Shown here: positions 8,354-17,453 of the stretch, one piece after another | Layout of the letters: each line of letters opens with the position of its first letter | How positions within the stretch are numbered: the first letter of the stretch is position 1 | Origin: Acidobacteriota bacterium | GTDB taxonomy: Bacteria; Acidobacteriota; Terriglobia; Terriglobales; Acidobacteriaceae | Length of the DNA stretch: 64,000 nt | Reading direction: 5' to 3' | Assembly (NCBI GenBank): GCA_018268915.1 | Contig: JAFDVQ010000006.1 | Location: 434,001 to 498,000, forward strand | Program-made: the position numbers and the translations under genes | The notes under the pieces: model-generated | What the model was told of the DNA's origin: nothing | Seen by the model: the letters and a program-made list of their open reading frames with translations, nothing else | Database searches by the model: none

Positions 8354-9559
8354 TCAGTTGCGAGGCTTCCACTCAAGCCAGTCGAGAATCCATCGCCAGG
8401 TACTCTCTTGCGTGTGCGGCACTGGTGGCTGTGGCAATGATGCGGTCGGAAAGCTGACTGGCTTGCCGCGATAGTTATCGGCGAGCTCTTTGAAGACGCG
8501 TCCTGCGGGCTTTACTTTGCCGTCGTTGGTGAGCAGGCCAAGCGTGTATTCAAGCGGGTTGAAGTCGTACTTGCGATCGACGTCGTGGCTATCCCAGTAG
8601 GTAAACCAGCTCACTCCCTGCTCAATGGCCGCATGGACAGCTTTGTCGAGCCACTCCGCCTGCTGGGCGTCGGTGAGCTCCTTGATGCAGGTGTTGAATT
8701 CGCCTGCGAAGACTGGCTTCTGCTGGGCATCCGCATAAGAGCGAATGAGCGCAGCCATGGCGGCGAGGAGTTTCACGCTTGGTGGGTCCATCGGACCGCC
8801 GTAGTTCACAGCTCCAGTCCAGAAGGGATAGCAGTGCATAACAGGGAATCTCTGCGCTGCAAGCGCTTTCGGAGAGAATGTAGTGTCTCTGAACCATGGG
8901 TTGTGGTCGACGCCATTCACGTGGAGGTGATTCGGCAGCGCCGTGTCCATCAGAGCCAATGTCCGCTGCATCCAGGCGTCGCCTGTCGGTGGCTCTGTGC
9001 TCCAGCAGGTATTAACTTCGTTGCCCATGTCAAAGCCGATGACATTTTGATGTGGCACGAGAGTGCGGCTAAGCTCGCGGATAAAGAGCTCCTGGGCGTC
9101 GAGCATAATGCGATCGGTGAAGAAGCCGTCGGACAGGCGATTGAATGGCGGCAGGAAGTACCAGCCGCTGAGCTGGCCAGTGAAGACGGTCACAAGCGCA
9201 TCAAGATGACGTTCTCCCATAAGGTTGACGAGCTGCTCGAGTCGTTCAAGATGAGCAGGGCTTACCCACTTGGGATTTGGCTGGAAGAAAGGCCAGATCA
9301 GAAGGATGCGCAGGTGATCTGCGCCTAGCTCGGCAATGGCATCGAGGTCGCGGCGGATCGGGTCAGCATTCCAGTCATTCCAGCAGAACCACCAGTTGTG
9401 CGAAGGAGTGTAGTTGATGCCAAATCGGTGGCGAGCAAGATCGAGACCTGAAGACGGGACAGGTTGGGGCGCCTTGAACGCCCACGCGAGGGAACTTGAC
9501 GGGAGAGCTGCGCTAGTCGTGGCCGCGGCAGATGTTGTAAGGAAACTACGTCGGTCCAT
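8354..9559 (-). CDS. GH5-like glycoside hydrolase, exported
   Basis: 401-residue TIM-barrel glycosidase on the strand opposite to its neighbours. ATG 9559 was chosen because it has AGGA about 5 bp upstream and starts a Tat-like signal (MDRRSFLTTSAA). Candidate catalytic residues are Glu181 in GFDMGNEVNTCW (acid/base) and Glu287 in PVFAGEFNTC (nucleophile), the usual clan GH-A spacing. It is not a close copy of the other GH5-like protein at 5816-6952: the sequences around both glutamates differ. The gene converges with the aminotransferase (19-bp gap) and diverges from the GH36-like gene. Substrate unknown. Confidence 0.8.
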   Translation of the reverse strand: MDRRSFLTTSAAATTSAALPSSSLAWAFKAPQPVPSSGLDLARHRFGINYTPSHNWWFCWNDWNADPIRRDLDAIAELGADHLRILLIWPFFQPNPKWVSPAHLERLEQLVNLMGERHLDALVTVFTGQLSGWYFLPPFNRLSDGFFTDRIMLDAQELFIRELSRTLVPHQNVIGFDMGNEVNTCWSTEPPTGDAWMQRTLALMDTALPNHLHVNGVDHNPWFRDTTFSPKALAAQRFPVMHCYPFWTGAVNYGGPMDPPSVKLLAAMAALIRSYADAQQKPVFAGEFNTCIKELTDAQQAEWLDKAVHAAIEQGVSWFTYWDSHDVDRKYDFNPLEYTLGLLTNDGKVKPAGRVFKELADNYRGKPVSFPTASLPQPPVPHTQESTWRWILDWLEWKPRN

Positions 9560-9700
9560 GGAAGTCCTGTTCTGACGAAGGGAAAGAATAATCGCCTCTG
9601 GCACGTACGTCCAGATGGCACAGGCGACCTGGTCCAGGGGTTGCTAGAATTCCACGGAGTAGTTGAGCAGTCCGAAGTGGCTCAAAGAGCGGGGGGAGTC

Positions 9701-12070
9701 GTGAACGCAAGAAACAAGGTCTCGATTGTTGTATTGCTGGTCGCAACGGCCTGGAGCGGTCGGCCAGCTTCCGCCAATCCTGTGCGGATAACAAGTGGCG
9801 AGTGGACAATCTCGGCTGATCCTTCAACGGAGACGTTTTCGGTCGAGGCAGGCAAGCTGGGGACTCTCCTTCAGTCGGGCAGACTCTGCGTTCGCGAGGG
9901 AGGCGAGCTGAAGGCAGCGACTGGTTGGAATGTTCGCAGCGGGGAAGGCCTGATCGAAATCCAGACAAGCAATCCGCGAATGGGTTGGAAGCTTGCTGCT
10001 TCCGGAGACGTCCTGCATATCTCCTCCACGGATTACGGCAGTGTCGTGACAGCAGATGCCCCGTCAACTGTTGATCGCATTTTTGCGAGGCTTATGGATC
10101 GGGATGGAGCGCCTGTGACCTGGTCGGGAACCGGCGAGGTTCATGGAGGATATGGCGGAAGCTACACGCGCAATCCTTCTTTTCTGCCAAAGAAAAATGC
10201 CGATGTGATGTACGTCCGGCTAGGGCGACTGGAAGGCGCGGGCTTTCACAGTCTCTTCGATCGGAACTCAGATACCGCGATTGACTTCCCTGAAGACGCG
10301 GTGCTGCACCGTATGGAGACCAATCAGGATCTGGTGCAAGCGACCATACCGGTGCAGGGAAACGCGCTGATCAGGATTCAGAAGAACTATTACACCAGCG
10401 CTCTAGGAGTGCCGTACTACAGCAAATACGATGACCGGCGCTTCGCCACCGCCCCGATTGTCTGGTCGAGCTGGACAAGTTACTACGAAGCGGTGCGGGA
10501 GCAGGACATTACCACGAACGCAGATTGGCTGGGCACCCATCTGAAGCCTTACGGATCGATCTACGTGGAACTCGATGACGGATACGATCGGGGGCCGAAA
10601 GGTGAGCACTACTGGATCGAGAACTGGGACAAGTCGAAGTTTCCGCACGGTGCGGAATGGCTCACAAAATACATCCATGACCGCGGAATGAAGGCCGGTG
10701 TGTGGCTCGTTCCGAATTCCTATGCAGGAGCCGTGAAGGATCATCCGGAACGCTACGTATATGACAAAAAAGGCGACGTTCTCGAGGACTACTCGACACC
10801 GGCATTGGATCAGACGAACCCTGCTAACGCTCAATTCCTAAAGCACGAATTCGATGTTCTGGACGGGTGGGGGTTCGACTACTACAAATTCGATGGCGAA
10901 CATGCCATCCCGAAATATGTGCCCACAGCTGACCTGAGCAAGCTGCATGATCCGAAAGCAGACTTCCTTGAGGGCTATCGGCAGCGAGTAAAGCTGATAC
11001 GCGACACCATTGGGCCAGATCGATTCATTGAATCTTGCCCCGCCGGAACGCCACTGAACAGCATCGGACTGGTTGATTCCTATTTCAACGGAGACGACCT
11101 CTATAACAACTGGCAGGGGATGTATCCACTCTTCAGCTCGATCAATTCAAACCTGTTCCTGAATCATCTCCTCGTCTATGTCATGCCCGGAGAGGGAATC
11201 GAACTCGGCGAGCCAATGACGGTGGAAGAAGCTAAAACAAAGCGGCCGCCGATCGTAGTCGAGACAGAGAAAAGCCGGGAAGATCCGATGACCGGCTTCG
11301 GGGTAACCGACGCGGAGGCGCGCACGCTCGTAAGCTATGTGGCGATGACGGGAGTGGTGTACCCGCTGGCCAGCGTGATGCCGGAGCTGCCCGAATCCCG
11401 GGTTCGGCTTTTGAAGGCGACGATGCCCACCTTGCCAGTGATGCCGGTGGATCTCTTCAGCCGCGGCAACGACAACAACTGGGACACGTTCCGCCATCAG
11501 AGGCCGGATTTCTACATTCACGATTACCCGGAAATCCTCGATCTGAAGGTGAATGCGATTGCCGGCCGATACGACCTGGTCGGAATTACGAACTGGCGCA
11601 GCGCCACGGTCACACGCAAGCTCGATATCGCCGAGAAGCTGAGTCTGGATCCGAAAGCTCGTTACGTTGCGTTCGATTTCTGGAACCAATCGCTTGCTGG
11701 CGTCTTCGAGAAAGAACTGAAAGTCGAGGTGGCGCCGCACGACACAAGGGTTCTAGCCATCCACCGCGTGCAGAGTCATCCTCAACTCATTGGCAACTCT
11801 CGGCATATCTCAGGATTGTTCTCTGTCCTGTCGAATTCGTGGGACGCCTCAAACCTGGCCCTGGCCGGAAAAGCGCAAACCGTGGGAGAAGATACCTACA
11901 CTGCCTGGATCTACTGCCCTAAAGGCTTTTCCGTATCGCAGGTACAGGCACGATCGGCAAGCGGAAAGGAAACGAAGGTCCAGTACTCATCGAAGGGCGA
12001 GCTGATAGGTCTCTCGTTCAGCGGCGCCGGCGAGATTGTGGACTGGTCGGTTAAGTTTGCCAGAGATTAG
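9701..12070 (+). CDS. GH36-like alpha-galactosidase, secreted
   Basis: 789-residue glycosidase of clan GH-D (GH27/GH36 type). GTG 9701 is preferred: GGGGGG lies just upstream and it opens a signal peptide (KVSIVVLLVATAWSG..., cleavage near PASAN). An N-terminal beta-sandwich (about 30-260) precedes a TIM barrel with the family landmarks YVELDDGYDRGPKGEHYW, a GMKAGVWLVP segment and the nucleophile Asp398 in DYYKFDGEH. The acid/base aspartate is probably in the later VDSYFNGDDLY segment. A C-terminal beta domain follows (about 640-789). The 141-bp divergent gap upstream holds a small dyad CCTGG-T-CCAGG (9628-9638). Likely acts on alpha-galactosides; exact specificity is open. Confidence 0.85.
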   Translation: MNARNKVSIVVLLVATAWSGRPASANPVRITSGEWTISADPSTETFSVEAGKLGTLLQSGRLCVREGGELKAATGWNVRSGEGLIEIQTSNPRMGWKLAASGDVLHISSTDYGSVVTADAPSTVDRIFARLMDRDGAPVTWSGTGEVHGGYGGSYTRNPSFLPKKNADVMYVRLGRLEGAGFHSLFDRNSDTAIDFPEDAVLHRMETNQDLVQATIPVQGNALIRIQKNYYTSALGVPYYSKYDDRRFATAPIVWSSWTSYYEAVREQDITTNADWLGTHLKPYGSIYVELDDGYDRGPKGEHYWIENWDKSKFPHGAEWLTKYIHDRGMKAGVWLVPNSYAGAVKDHPERYVYDKKGDVLEDYSTPALDQTNPANAQFLKHEFDVLDGWGFDYYKFDGEHAIPKYVPTADLSKLHDPKADFLEGYRQRVKLIRDTIGPDRFIESCPAGTPLNSIGLVDSYFNGDDLYNNWQGMYPLFSSINSNLFLNHLLVYVMPGEGIELGEPMTVEEAKTKRPPIVVETEKSREDPMTGFGVTDAEARTLVSYVAMTGVVYPLASVMPELPESRVRLLKATMPTLPVMPVDLFSRGNDNNWDTFRHQRPDFYIHDYPEILDLKVNAIAGRYDLVGITNWRSATVTRKLDIAEKLSLDPKARYVAFDFWNQSLAGVFEKELKVEVAPHDTRVLAIHRVQSHPQLIGNSRHISGLFSVLSNSWDASNLALAGKAQTVGEDTYTAWIYCPKGFSVSQVQARSASGKETKVQYSSKGELIGLSFSGAGEIVDWSVKFARD

Positions 12071-12166
12071 CGCTAGGTTTTTGGCCGGGCTGGAAACGGA
12101 GATATGTCACTCTTTCGGAAACAGCGAGTAGAGCAAATCCACAATGCCTGCGACCTAGAATGAGAT

Positions 12167-13474
12167 GTGCGCAAAGTCCTCTTAGCTATCGTTCTGCTTG
12201 TGATTGTGGTGCCGGTCGTCGTGATCCTGGCGCGTTCGGCCAGGCCGGTTCTTGAACTGACTACCGATGTGAAGACGATCGGACAGGCGACGCCCGTCTC
12301 GGTCCACGTGACTGATCCACGTGGGATCCGAAGCGCTTCTGCCTGGGTAGTGCAGAATGGGCAGACCTTTCAGGTGTGGCAGCTGCCCCAGCCTCTGAAG
12401 GCAACGGAAGCCACCTGGAACTTCGTCGCAGGGGTCCGGACGACCGCTCTGCTGAAGGATGGACCAGCAAAGCTGATCGTGGAAGCGAAGTCGAACGATC
12501 TGCTGCGCAAGACGGCTCGCGTCGAGCGGGACGTGACGGTTGTGACGCGTCCGCCGACAGTGAGCGGGGACTCAGAACAGCATTACATCTACATCGGCAT
12601 GGCGGACCTGGCGACCTTCAACGTTTCGGGCGCCTACACAGCGGCGGGAGTCCGGGTCGGAGATCAGTCCTTCCGGTCGTGGCCCATGCCAGGCGGAAAA
12701 CCGGGCATGTTCTCGCTCTACGCCTTTGCGTGGAACATGCCTCAGACGACCGTTCCTGTGGTATTTGCTGCAAATGGAGCGGGCAATGACGTAACCAGTC
12801 CCCTGACAGTGATCTTCCCCAAGAAGGAACAGCCGCACTACACCGTGCACCAACTGCAGATCAGCGATCAATTCATGCAGAAGGTGGTGGGTGAGCTCGA
12901 TCCGAACGGAACCGGCGACCTGGTGGCGCGCTTCGTGAAGATCAACAATGAAATGCGCAAGTCGAACAACAAGACCCTGGCGGAACTGCGGTTCAAGACG
13001 GCGGATCATTTCCTCTTCTCGCAGCCCTTCCAGCGGCAGTCGCATTCTGCAGCCGAGGCCACGTTTGCAGATCTGAGGCACTACATTTACCAGGGCAAAG
13101 AGATCGATCAGCAGGTTCACCTGGGATACGACCTGGCCGTGACGCAACACGTGGGCGTAGAGGCTTCGAATGACGGCACCATCGTCTGGGCGGCTCCTCT
13201 CGGCATCTACGGCAACTGCATCGTCGTCGATCACGGATACGGTCTGCAGACCATTTACGGCCACCTCAGCCATATCGACATGCACGAAGGCGATACGGTA
13301 AAGCGCGGTCAGGTGATGGGGCAGAGCGGCATGACGGGCATGGCGGGCGGAGACCATATCCACTTCGCAATGCAGCTCGATGGGGTGCAGATCGACCCCA
13401 AGGAGTGGTGGGATCCACACTGGATTCAGGACCATGTGGCTCGTCGCGTCGAGCTGCCCGGATTCCGGCCCTAG
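12167..13474 (+). CDS. M23 (LytM-type) peptidase, membrane-anchored
   Basis: 435-residue zinc metallopeptidase that would cut peptidoglycan peptide bridges. It begins at GTG 12167 with one N-terminal hydrophobic helix (residues about 3-22), likely a membrane anchor facing the periplasm. Residues 30-290 contain beta-rich modules of unknown role. The LytM domain is at about 310-425, with Zn ligands His318 and Asp322 in HLGYDLA and His397/His399 in DHIHFAM, and the structural motif YGLQTIYGHLSH. The DPKEWWDPHWI tail is also seen in related proteins. All catalytic residues are present. A CCTAGAAT box ending 5 bp before the start could be a -10 element. It lies among glycosidase genes with no obvious link. 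Confidence 0.88.
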   Translation: MRKVLLAIVLLVIVVPVVVILARSARPVLELTTDVKTIGQATPVSVHVTDPRGIRSASAWVVQNGQTFQVWQLPQPLKATEATWNFVAGVRTTALLKDGPAKLIVEAKSNDLLRKTARVERDVTVVTRPPTVSGDSEQHYIYIGMADLATFNVSGAYTAAGVRVGDQSFRSWPMPGGKPGMFSLYAFAWNMPQTTVPVVFAANGAGNDVTSPLTVIFPKKEQPHYTVHQLQISDQFMQKVVGELDPNGTGDLVARFVKINNEMRKSNNKTLAELRFKTADHFLFSQPFQRQSHSAAEATFADLRHYIYQGKEIDQQVHLGYDLAVTQHVGVEASNDGTIVWAAPLGIYGNCIVVDHGYGLQTIYGHLSHIDMHEGDTVKRGQVMGQSGMTGMAGGDHIHFAMQLDGVQIDPKEWWDPHWIQDHVARRVELPGFRP

Positions 13475-13550
13475 AGCCCCTTCAAAACGCGGATTTCACT
13501 GGGCTTTTGTCATAGCGGGTTGAGCATTGCGAGTGCTATGCTTTCGCGCT

Positions 13551-14930
13551 ATGAAGTCGAGGCTGTTCGCTGCACTTGCTTGTTGTATTTTTGCCGCTTC
13601 ACCTGGGACCGGATTTCAAAGTTACGCACAGACGCCAGACCCTGCCATCGCTTCGCTCGAAGCACGGCATTCGCCTGACTGGCTGAAAGCGGGAACCGTC
13701 TACCAGGTGTTCGTGCGCTCGTTCTCGCCTGCGGGCGATTTGAACGGCGTGACCGCTCGTCTTGACGACCTGCATAAGCTTGGCGTGAACATCGTCTGGC
13801 TGATGCCGATCCACCCAGATGGCCAGTTGAAGAAGAAGGGTTCGCTTGGCAGCCCGTACGCAGTGCGGGACTACTACGCGATCGATCCGGCACTGGGTAC
13901 GAAGGATGACATGCATCGGCTTGTGCAGGAAGCGCACAAGCGGCAGATGAAGGTCATCATCGACATAGTCGCCAATCACACCGCCTGGGACAGCGTGATG
14001 ATGGCGCATTCCGACTTCTACAAAAAAGACAAGGATGGGCACATCACCTATCCGTACGACTGGACGGATGTGGCGGCCCTGGACTACTCGAATCCCGGGC
14101 TCCGTCGTTACATGACGGACATGCTGCTGTCCTGGATCGAGAATTTCGATCTGGATGGGTTCAGGTGTGATGCGGCGGGCGAGGTCCCAACGGACTTCTG
14201 GGAGCAGGCCCGCAAAGAACTCGAGCAGGCGAAGCCCGACATCATGATGCTGGCTGAGGCGCAAAAGCCAGAGCTGATGCGAAGCGCATTTGACATGGAT
14301 TATGCATGGCCGATGATGCATACCGTGGACGACGTGCTGATGAACGGCCAGCCGGCGACCAAAGTTCGCGAGACCTTTGAGCAACAGAAGTCGCTGTACC
14401 CAAAGGGCGCGCTGCATCTGCGCATGAGCGACGATCACGACGAGCTAAGAGCTGTCACGCGATACGGCTTCCCAGGCGCCCTTGCAGCGTCCGTCCTGAT
14501 GTTCACGCTCGATGGAGCACCCTTGATCTACAACGGCATGGAGGTTGGCGATTCCACGCAATCGCGCGCGCCTGCGTTGTTCGAGCCGCAGAAGATCTTC
14601 TGGCAGGCGGCAGACTGGCACCCGGATTCTCTCAAACTCTACTCGCAGATCTCAGGTCTGCGCAATCAGCATGCCGCTCTTCAGCAGGGAGCAACCGTAT
14701 GGTTGCACAATAGCGATGAACAGCACGTAGTCACATCTTTGCGCCGTGCCGGAGAGGAAGAGTTCCTGGTTGCTGTCAATCTGTCCAGCACCCCCTTCCG
14801 CGGCAGCGTGGAGGCGCGCGGCAACTGGAAAGAGATTGAACTACCCGTCTCCAAGCAAGAATCCGAAGCCATTCCATTTGTATCGCTGAACGCATTCGAG
14901 GCCCGCATCTTTCAAAAGCAAGCCCAGTAG
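13551..14930 (+). CDS. Alpha-amylase family (GH13) glycosidase, secreted
   Basis: 459-residue GH13 enzyme acting on alpha-glucans or related alpha-glucosides. ATG 13551 begins a signal peptide (MKSRLFAALACCIFAAS, cleavage near SYAQT). The four conserved GH13 regions are present: I, DIVANHT (138-144); II, GFRCDAAGE with nucleophile Asp207; III, LAEAQKPE with acid/base Glu236; IV, MSDDHDE with Asp297. A C-terminal beta domain follows (about 370-459). At 459 residues it is compact, lacking carbohydrate-binding modules. The MFS sugar transporter starts 8 bp after its stop, so the two are probably an operon in which released sugars are imported. Confidence 0.92.
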   Translation: MKSRLFAALACCIFAASPGTGFQSYAQTPDPAIASLEARHSPDWLKAGTVYQVFVRSFSPAGDLNGVTARLDDLHKLGVNIVWLMPIHPDGQLKKKGSLGSPYAVRDYYAIDPALGTKDDMHRLVQEAHKRQMKVIIDIVANHTAWDSVMMAHSDFYKKDKDGHITYPYDWTDVAALDYSNPGLRRYMTDMLLSWIENFDLDGFRCDAAGEVPTDFWEQARKELEQAKPDIMMLAEAQKPELMRSAFDMDYAWPMMHTVDDVLMNGQPATKVRETFEQQKSLYPKGALHLRMSDDHDELRAVTRYGFPGALAASVLMFTLDGAPLIYNGMEVGDSTQSRAPALFEPQKIFWQAADWHPDSLKLYSQISGLRNQHAALQQGATVWLHNSDEQHVVTSLRRAGEEEFLVAVNLSSTPFRGSVEARGNWKEIELPVSKQESEAIPFVSLNAFEARIFQKQAQ

Positions 14931-14938
14931 GAAGAGCC

Positions 14939-16309
14939 ATGAGCACACCGCAAACCCAGAAGCCTGGGGCAAAGATCGTCGCCCATTACCGCAAGCCCGA
15001 GCGGAGCTTCTGGCAGATCTGGAACATGAGTTTCGGATTTCTCGGCATCCAGTTTGGCTGGGGTCTGCAGATGGCGAATATGAGCGCCATCTATGAGTAC
15101 TTGGGCGCACGAGCCGACCAGATTCCCATTCTGTGGCTGGCGGCGCCCCTGACCGGGCTCATTGTGCAGCCCCTGATCGGACACGCGAGCGATCACACAT
15201 GGGGTCGATTGGGTAGAAGGCGACCATATTTTTTGACTGGTGCGATTCTCAGCTCCCTAATGCTGATCTTCATGCCGATTGCCTCGGTTTTGTGGATGGC
15301 AGCCGGCATGCTCTGGATTCTTGATGCATCTATCAACGTCAGCATGGAGCCGTTCCGCGCATTTGTGGCAGACATTCTGCCGGAAGGTCAGCGCACCGCC
15401 GGCTTCGCGATGCAGAGCCTCTTCATTGGCTTGGGAGCCTCGTTCTCGTCGGCGCTGCCCTACATCCTGACGAACTTCTTCCATCTTCAGCAGAAGGTGG
15501 GTGACACGCGGGCCGTGCCCACCGTGGTGAGAATTTCTTTCTACGTGGGCGCTATCGCATTCATGGGCGCCGTGCTCTGGACGATTGTGACCACGAAGGA
15601 ATATCCTCCGCCCGACATGGAGGAGTTCAGGAGGGCGAAAGCGGAGAAGACCGGTCTATCGGCCAATGTAAGAGAAATCCTTGCCGCAATACGTGAGATG
15701 CCCGAGACAATGCGACGGCTGGGGCCGGTGCAGCTTTGCACATGGCTGGGACTCTTCTGCATGTGGCTCTACTTCCCTATTGCCGTGGCGCACAATGTCT
15801 TCGGTGCGGAAGATACGAGTTCCCCGCAATATCAGGCAGGCGTGGAATGGGGCGGCAATTGTTTCGCCGTCTACTCGATCGTCTGCTTCATCTTTTCCTT
15901 CGCTCTGCCGGGCCTGGCGCGAAGGCTCGGGCGGAAGCACACGCATTCGATTTGCATGCTCATCGGCGCTCTAGGTCTGATGTCGGTGGCCGTAATTCAC
16001 AATAAGTGGCTGCTGTTGTTGACGATGGTCGGCGTAGGGATTGCATGGGCGAGCACCCTCTCTATGCCATACGCCGTGCTGGCAGCATCGATACCGCCGG
16101 AGAGGACCGGCGTCTACATGGGGATCTTTAACTTCTTCATTGTGACGCCCGAAATCCTCGCTTCCCTCTTCTTCGGATGGATCATGATCCATTTGCTCGG
16201 CAACAACCGCATCTACGCGATCATTGCGGGCGGCGTGTTCATGATGATCGCGGCTCTGTTGATGCAGCGCGTGCGGGACCCGCAAACGCTGAGTATTCAG
16301 GATGCGTAG
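14939..16309 (+). CDS. MFS sugar transporter, SLC45/GPH-like
   Basis: 456-residue integral membrane transporter with 12 predicted helices. The cytoplasmic loop between helices 2 and 3 carries DHTWGRLGRRRPYF, the D-x-x-x-G-R-x-G-R-R-R-P motif typical of SLC45-like and glycoside-pentoside-hexuronide-type symporters, which move disaccharides with protons. GGAAGAG lies just before ATG 14939 and the gene follows the GH13 enzyme by 8 bp, so uptake of maltose-like products of that enzyme is a reasonable inference. Its 3' end overlaps the convergent gene at 16297 by 13 bp, leaving no room for a separate terminator. Confidence 0.88.
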   Translation: MSTPQTQKPGAKIVAHYRKPERSFWQIWNMSFGFLGIQFGWGLQMANMSAIYEYLGARADQIPILWLAAPLTGLIVQPLIGHASDHTWGRLGRRRPYFLTGAILSSLMLIFMPIASVLWMAAGMLWILDASINVSMEPFRAFVADILPEGQRTAGFAMQSLFIGLGASFSSALPYILTNFFHLQQKVGDTRAVPTVVRISFYVGAIAFMGAVLWTIVTTKEYPPPDMEEFRRAKAEKTGLSANVREILAAIREMPETMRRLGPVQLCTWLGLFCMWLYFPIAVAHNVFGAEDTSSPQYQAGVEWGGNCFAVYSIVCFIFSFALPGLARRLGRKHTHSICMLIGALGLMSVAVIHNKWLLLLTMVGVGIAWASTLSMPYAVLAASIPPERTGVYMGIFNFFIVTPEILASLFFGWIMIHLLGNNRIYAIIAGGVFMMIAALLMQRVRDPQTLSIQDA

Positions 16310-17151
16310 AGATCGGGTGACGCTGATGCCTTCGCCAGGATCTCGTGTATCAGGCGAACGCCCTCGGTGAGTGCTGCTGGCCCCGGCTGAAGAATCAGAG
16401 ACGACGGTATCTCGTAGATCTTGCCAGAGCGGACAGCGGTAATCTGATCTGCGCCCGGTCGCCCGGCAATCTCTTCCCTCTTCACTTTCATTCCGCACCA
16501 TGAAGCCAGAATCACGTCGGGGTTTCGCTCGATAACCGTGTCCCATGAAACGACTCTGTCTTTGGCTTTGCGGCAAGCGCGAAGTTCGGGGAAGACGGGT
16601 TCACCGCCGGCGATCTCTATCAGTTCCTCAACCCACTCAATTCCGCTGATGAGTGGATCGTTCCACTCCTCAAAGTAGACCCGTGGGCGACGAGGAAACT
16701 TCTTTGCTGCACTCTCCATCTGATCGAGGCCGGATCGATAGTCAGCGATGAGACGATCGCCCTCGCCGCCTTTTCCCAGAATTCGCGAAATCATGGCGAT
16801 AGTGTCGAAGATCTCCGCGAGGCTGCGCTGATTGCAGTTAAGAACTGTAAGCCCGCGAAGGGATGCCTCGCGCGTAATCTCGGCTTGCACATCCGAGTAG
16901 GTGATGAGCAGGTCAGGATCGAGACGCGCAATCTCATCGAAATTCGCATCTTTAAAAGTGGATACTCTCGGCTTGGACCGCACCTCCGGAGGCCGAACAG
17001 AGAAGCCGGAGACGCCGACAATCCTGTGCTGCTCTCCCAGCAGGTAAATGAGTTCTACCGCCTCATCTGACAAGCAGACGATTCGCCGAGGAAAGGATTG
17101 AGAATCGAAGATCACAGACGCATCCAGTTTTATTTTCAGGCAATGGCCCAA
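16297..17151 (-). CDS. Cobalamin-binding-like protein (BtuF family) without signal peptide
   Basis: 284-residue protein of the periplasmic-binding fold used by BtuF/FhuD-type proteins: two lobes joined by a long helix (RRIVCLSDEAVELIYLLG, then DPDLLITYSD, then NPDVILASWC). It resembles those annotated as cobalamin-binding protein. No signal peptide is visible, which is odd for a transport partner, and no permease or ATPase is near. TTG 17151 directly follows the TGA of the upstream gene and has GGAG 6 bp before it; GTG 17115 is an alternative start and would shorten the protein by 12 residues. It is last in the CitMHS-AtuA operon. Ligand unproven. Confidence 0.75.
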   Translation of the reverse strand: MGHCLKIKLDASVIFDSQSFPRRIVCLSDEAVELIYLLGEQHRIVGVSGFSVRPPEVRSKPRVSTFKDANFDEIARLDPDLLITYSDVQAEITREASLRGLTVLNCNQRSLAEIFDTIAMISRILGKGGEGDRLIADYRSGLDQMESAAKKFPRRPRVYFEEWNDPLISGIEWVEELIEIAGGEPVFPELRACRKAKDRVVSWDTVIERNPDVILASWCGMKVKREEIAGRPGADQITAVRSGKIYEIPSSLILQPGPAALTEGVRLIHEILAKASASPDLYAS

Positions 17152-17451
17152 TCAGATCTCCATCGACAGAAGAGCAGAGCCAAGGCACTTACCGTGAGCG
17201 TCGAGGGCGAGAGATCGGGTAACGCTGTTCGATTTCGGGCGATGCAGCACAAAGTTCAAAGCGCCAAGCTGCGGGAGCACGTAGCGCTCGACAGGGCCCT
17301 CGATGAGTTCGGAGAAATGAGCAGCCACGCGCTCAGAAGAGACATGTTGTTCGAGCACTTTGAAGTCGTCGTTGCGAAAGGCAATGAGGGAAATAGTGAC
17401 GATATTTCCCTTGTCGCCGGTGCGTGCGTGTGCGAGATGTTGGAGAAGCAT
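17152..17451 (-). CDS. AtuA C-terminal-domain protein (split subunit)
   Basis: 99-residue protein matching the C-terminal domain that in AtuA of Pseudomonas is fused to the DUF1446 domain. Landmarks are ARTGDKGN near the N-terminus, GPVERYVLPQLGALNFVL in the middle and ALLSMEI at the end. The ATG at 17451 lies 2 bp after the stop of the larger AtuA gene, with GGAG 8 bp upstream; an upstream in-frame extension would overlap that gene in another frame and looks non-coding. It probably works as a complex with the upstream product. AtuA-family proteins are linked to acyclic terpene or branched-acid catabolism, but no reaction is established. Confidence 0.82.
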   Translation of the reverse strand: MLLQHLAHARTGDKGNIVTISLIAFRNDDFKVLEQHVSSERVAAHFSELIEGPVERYVLPQLGALNFVLHRPKSNSVTRSLALDAHGKCLGSALLSMEI

Positions 17452-17453
17452 CC

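Noticed and set aside
13475..13505. Possible terminator AGCCC ... GGGCTTTT after the M23 gene
   Set aside because: Only 5 bp of stem with a 21-nt loop; likely chance.
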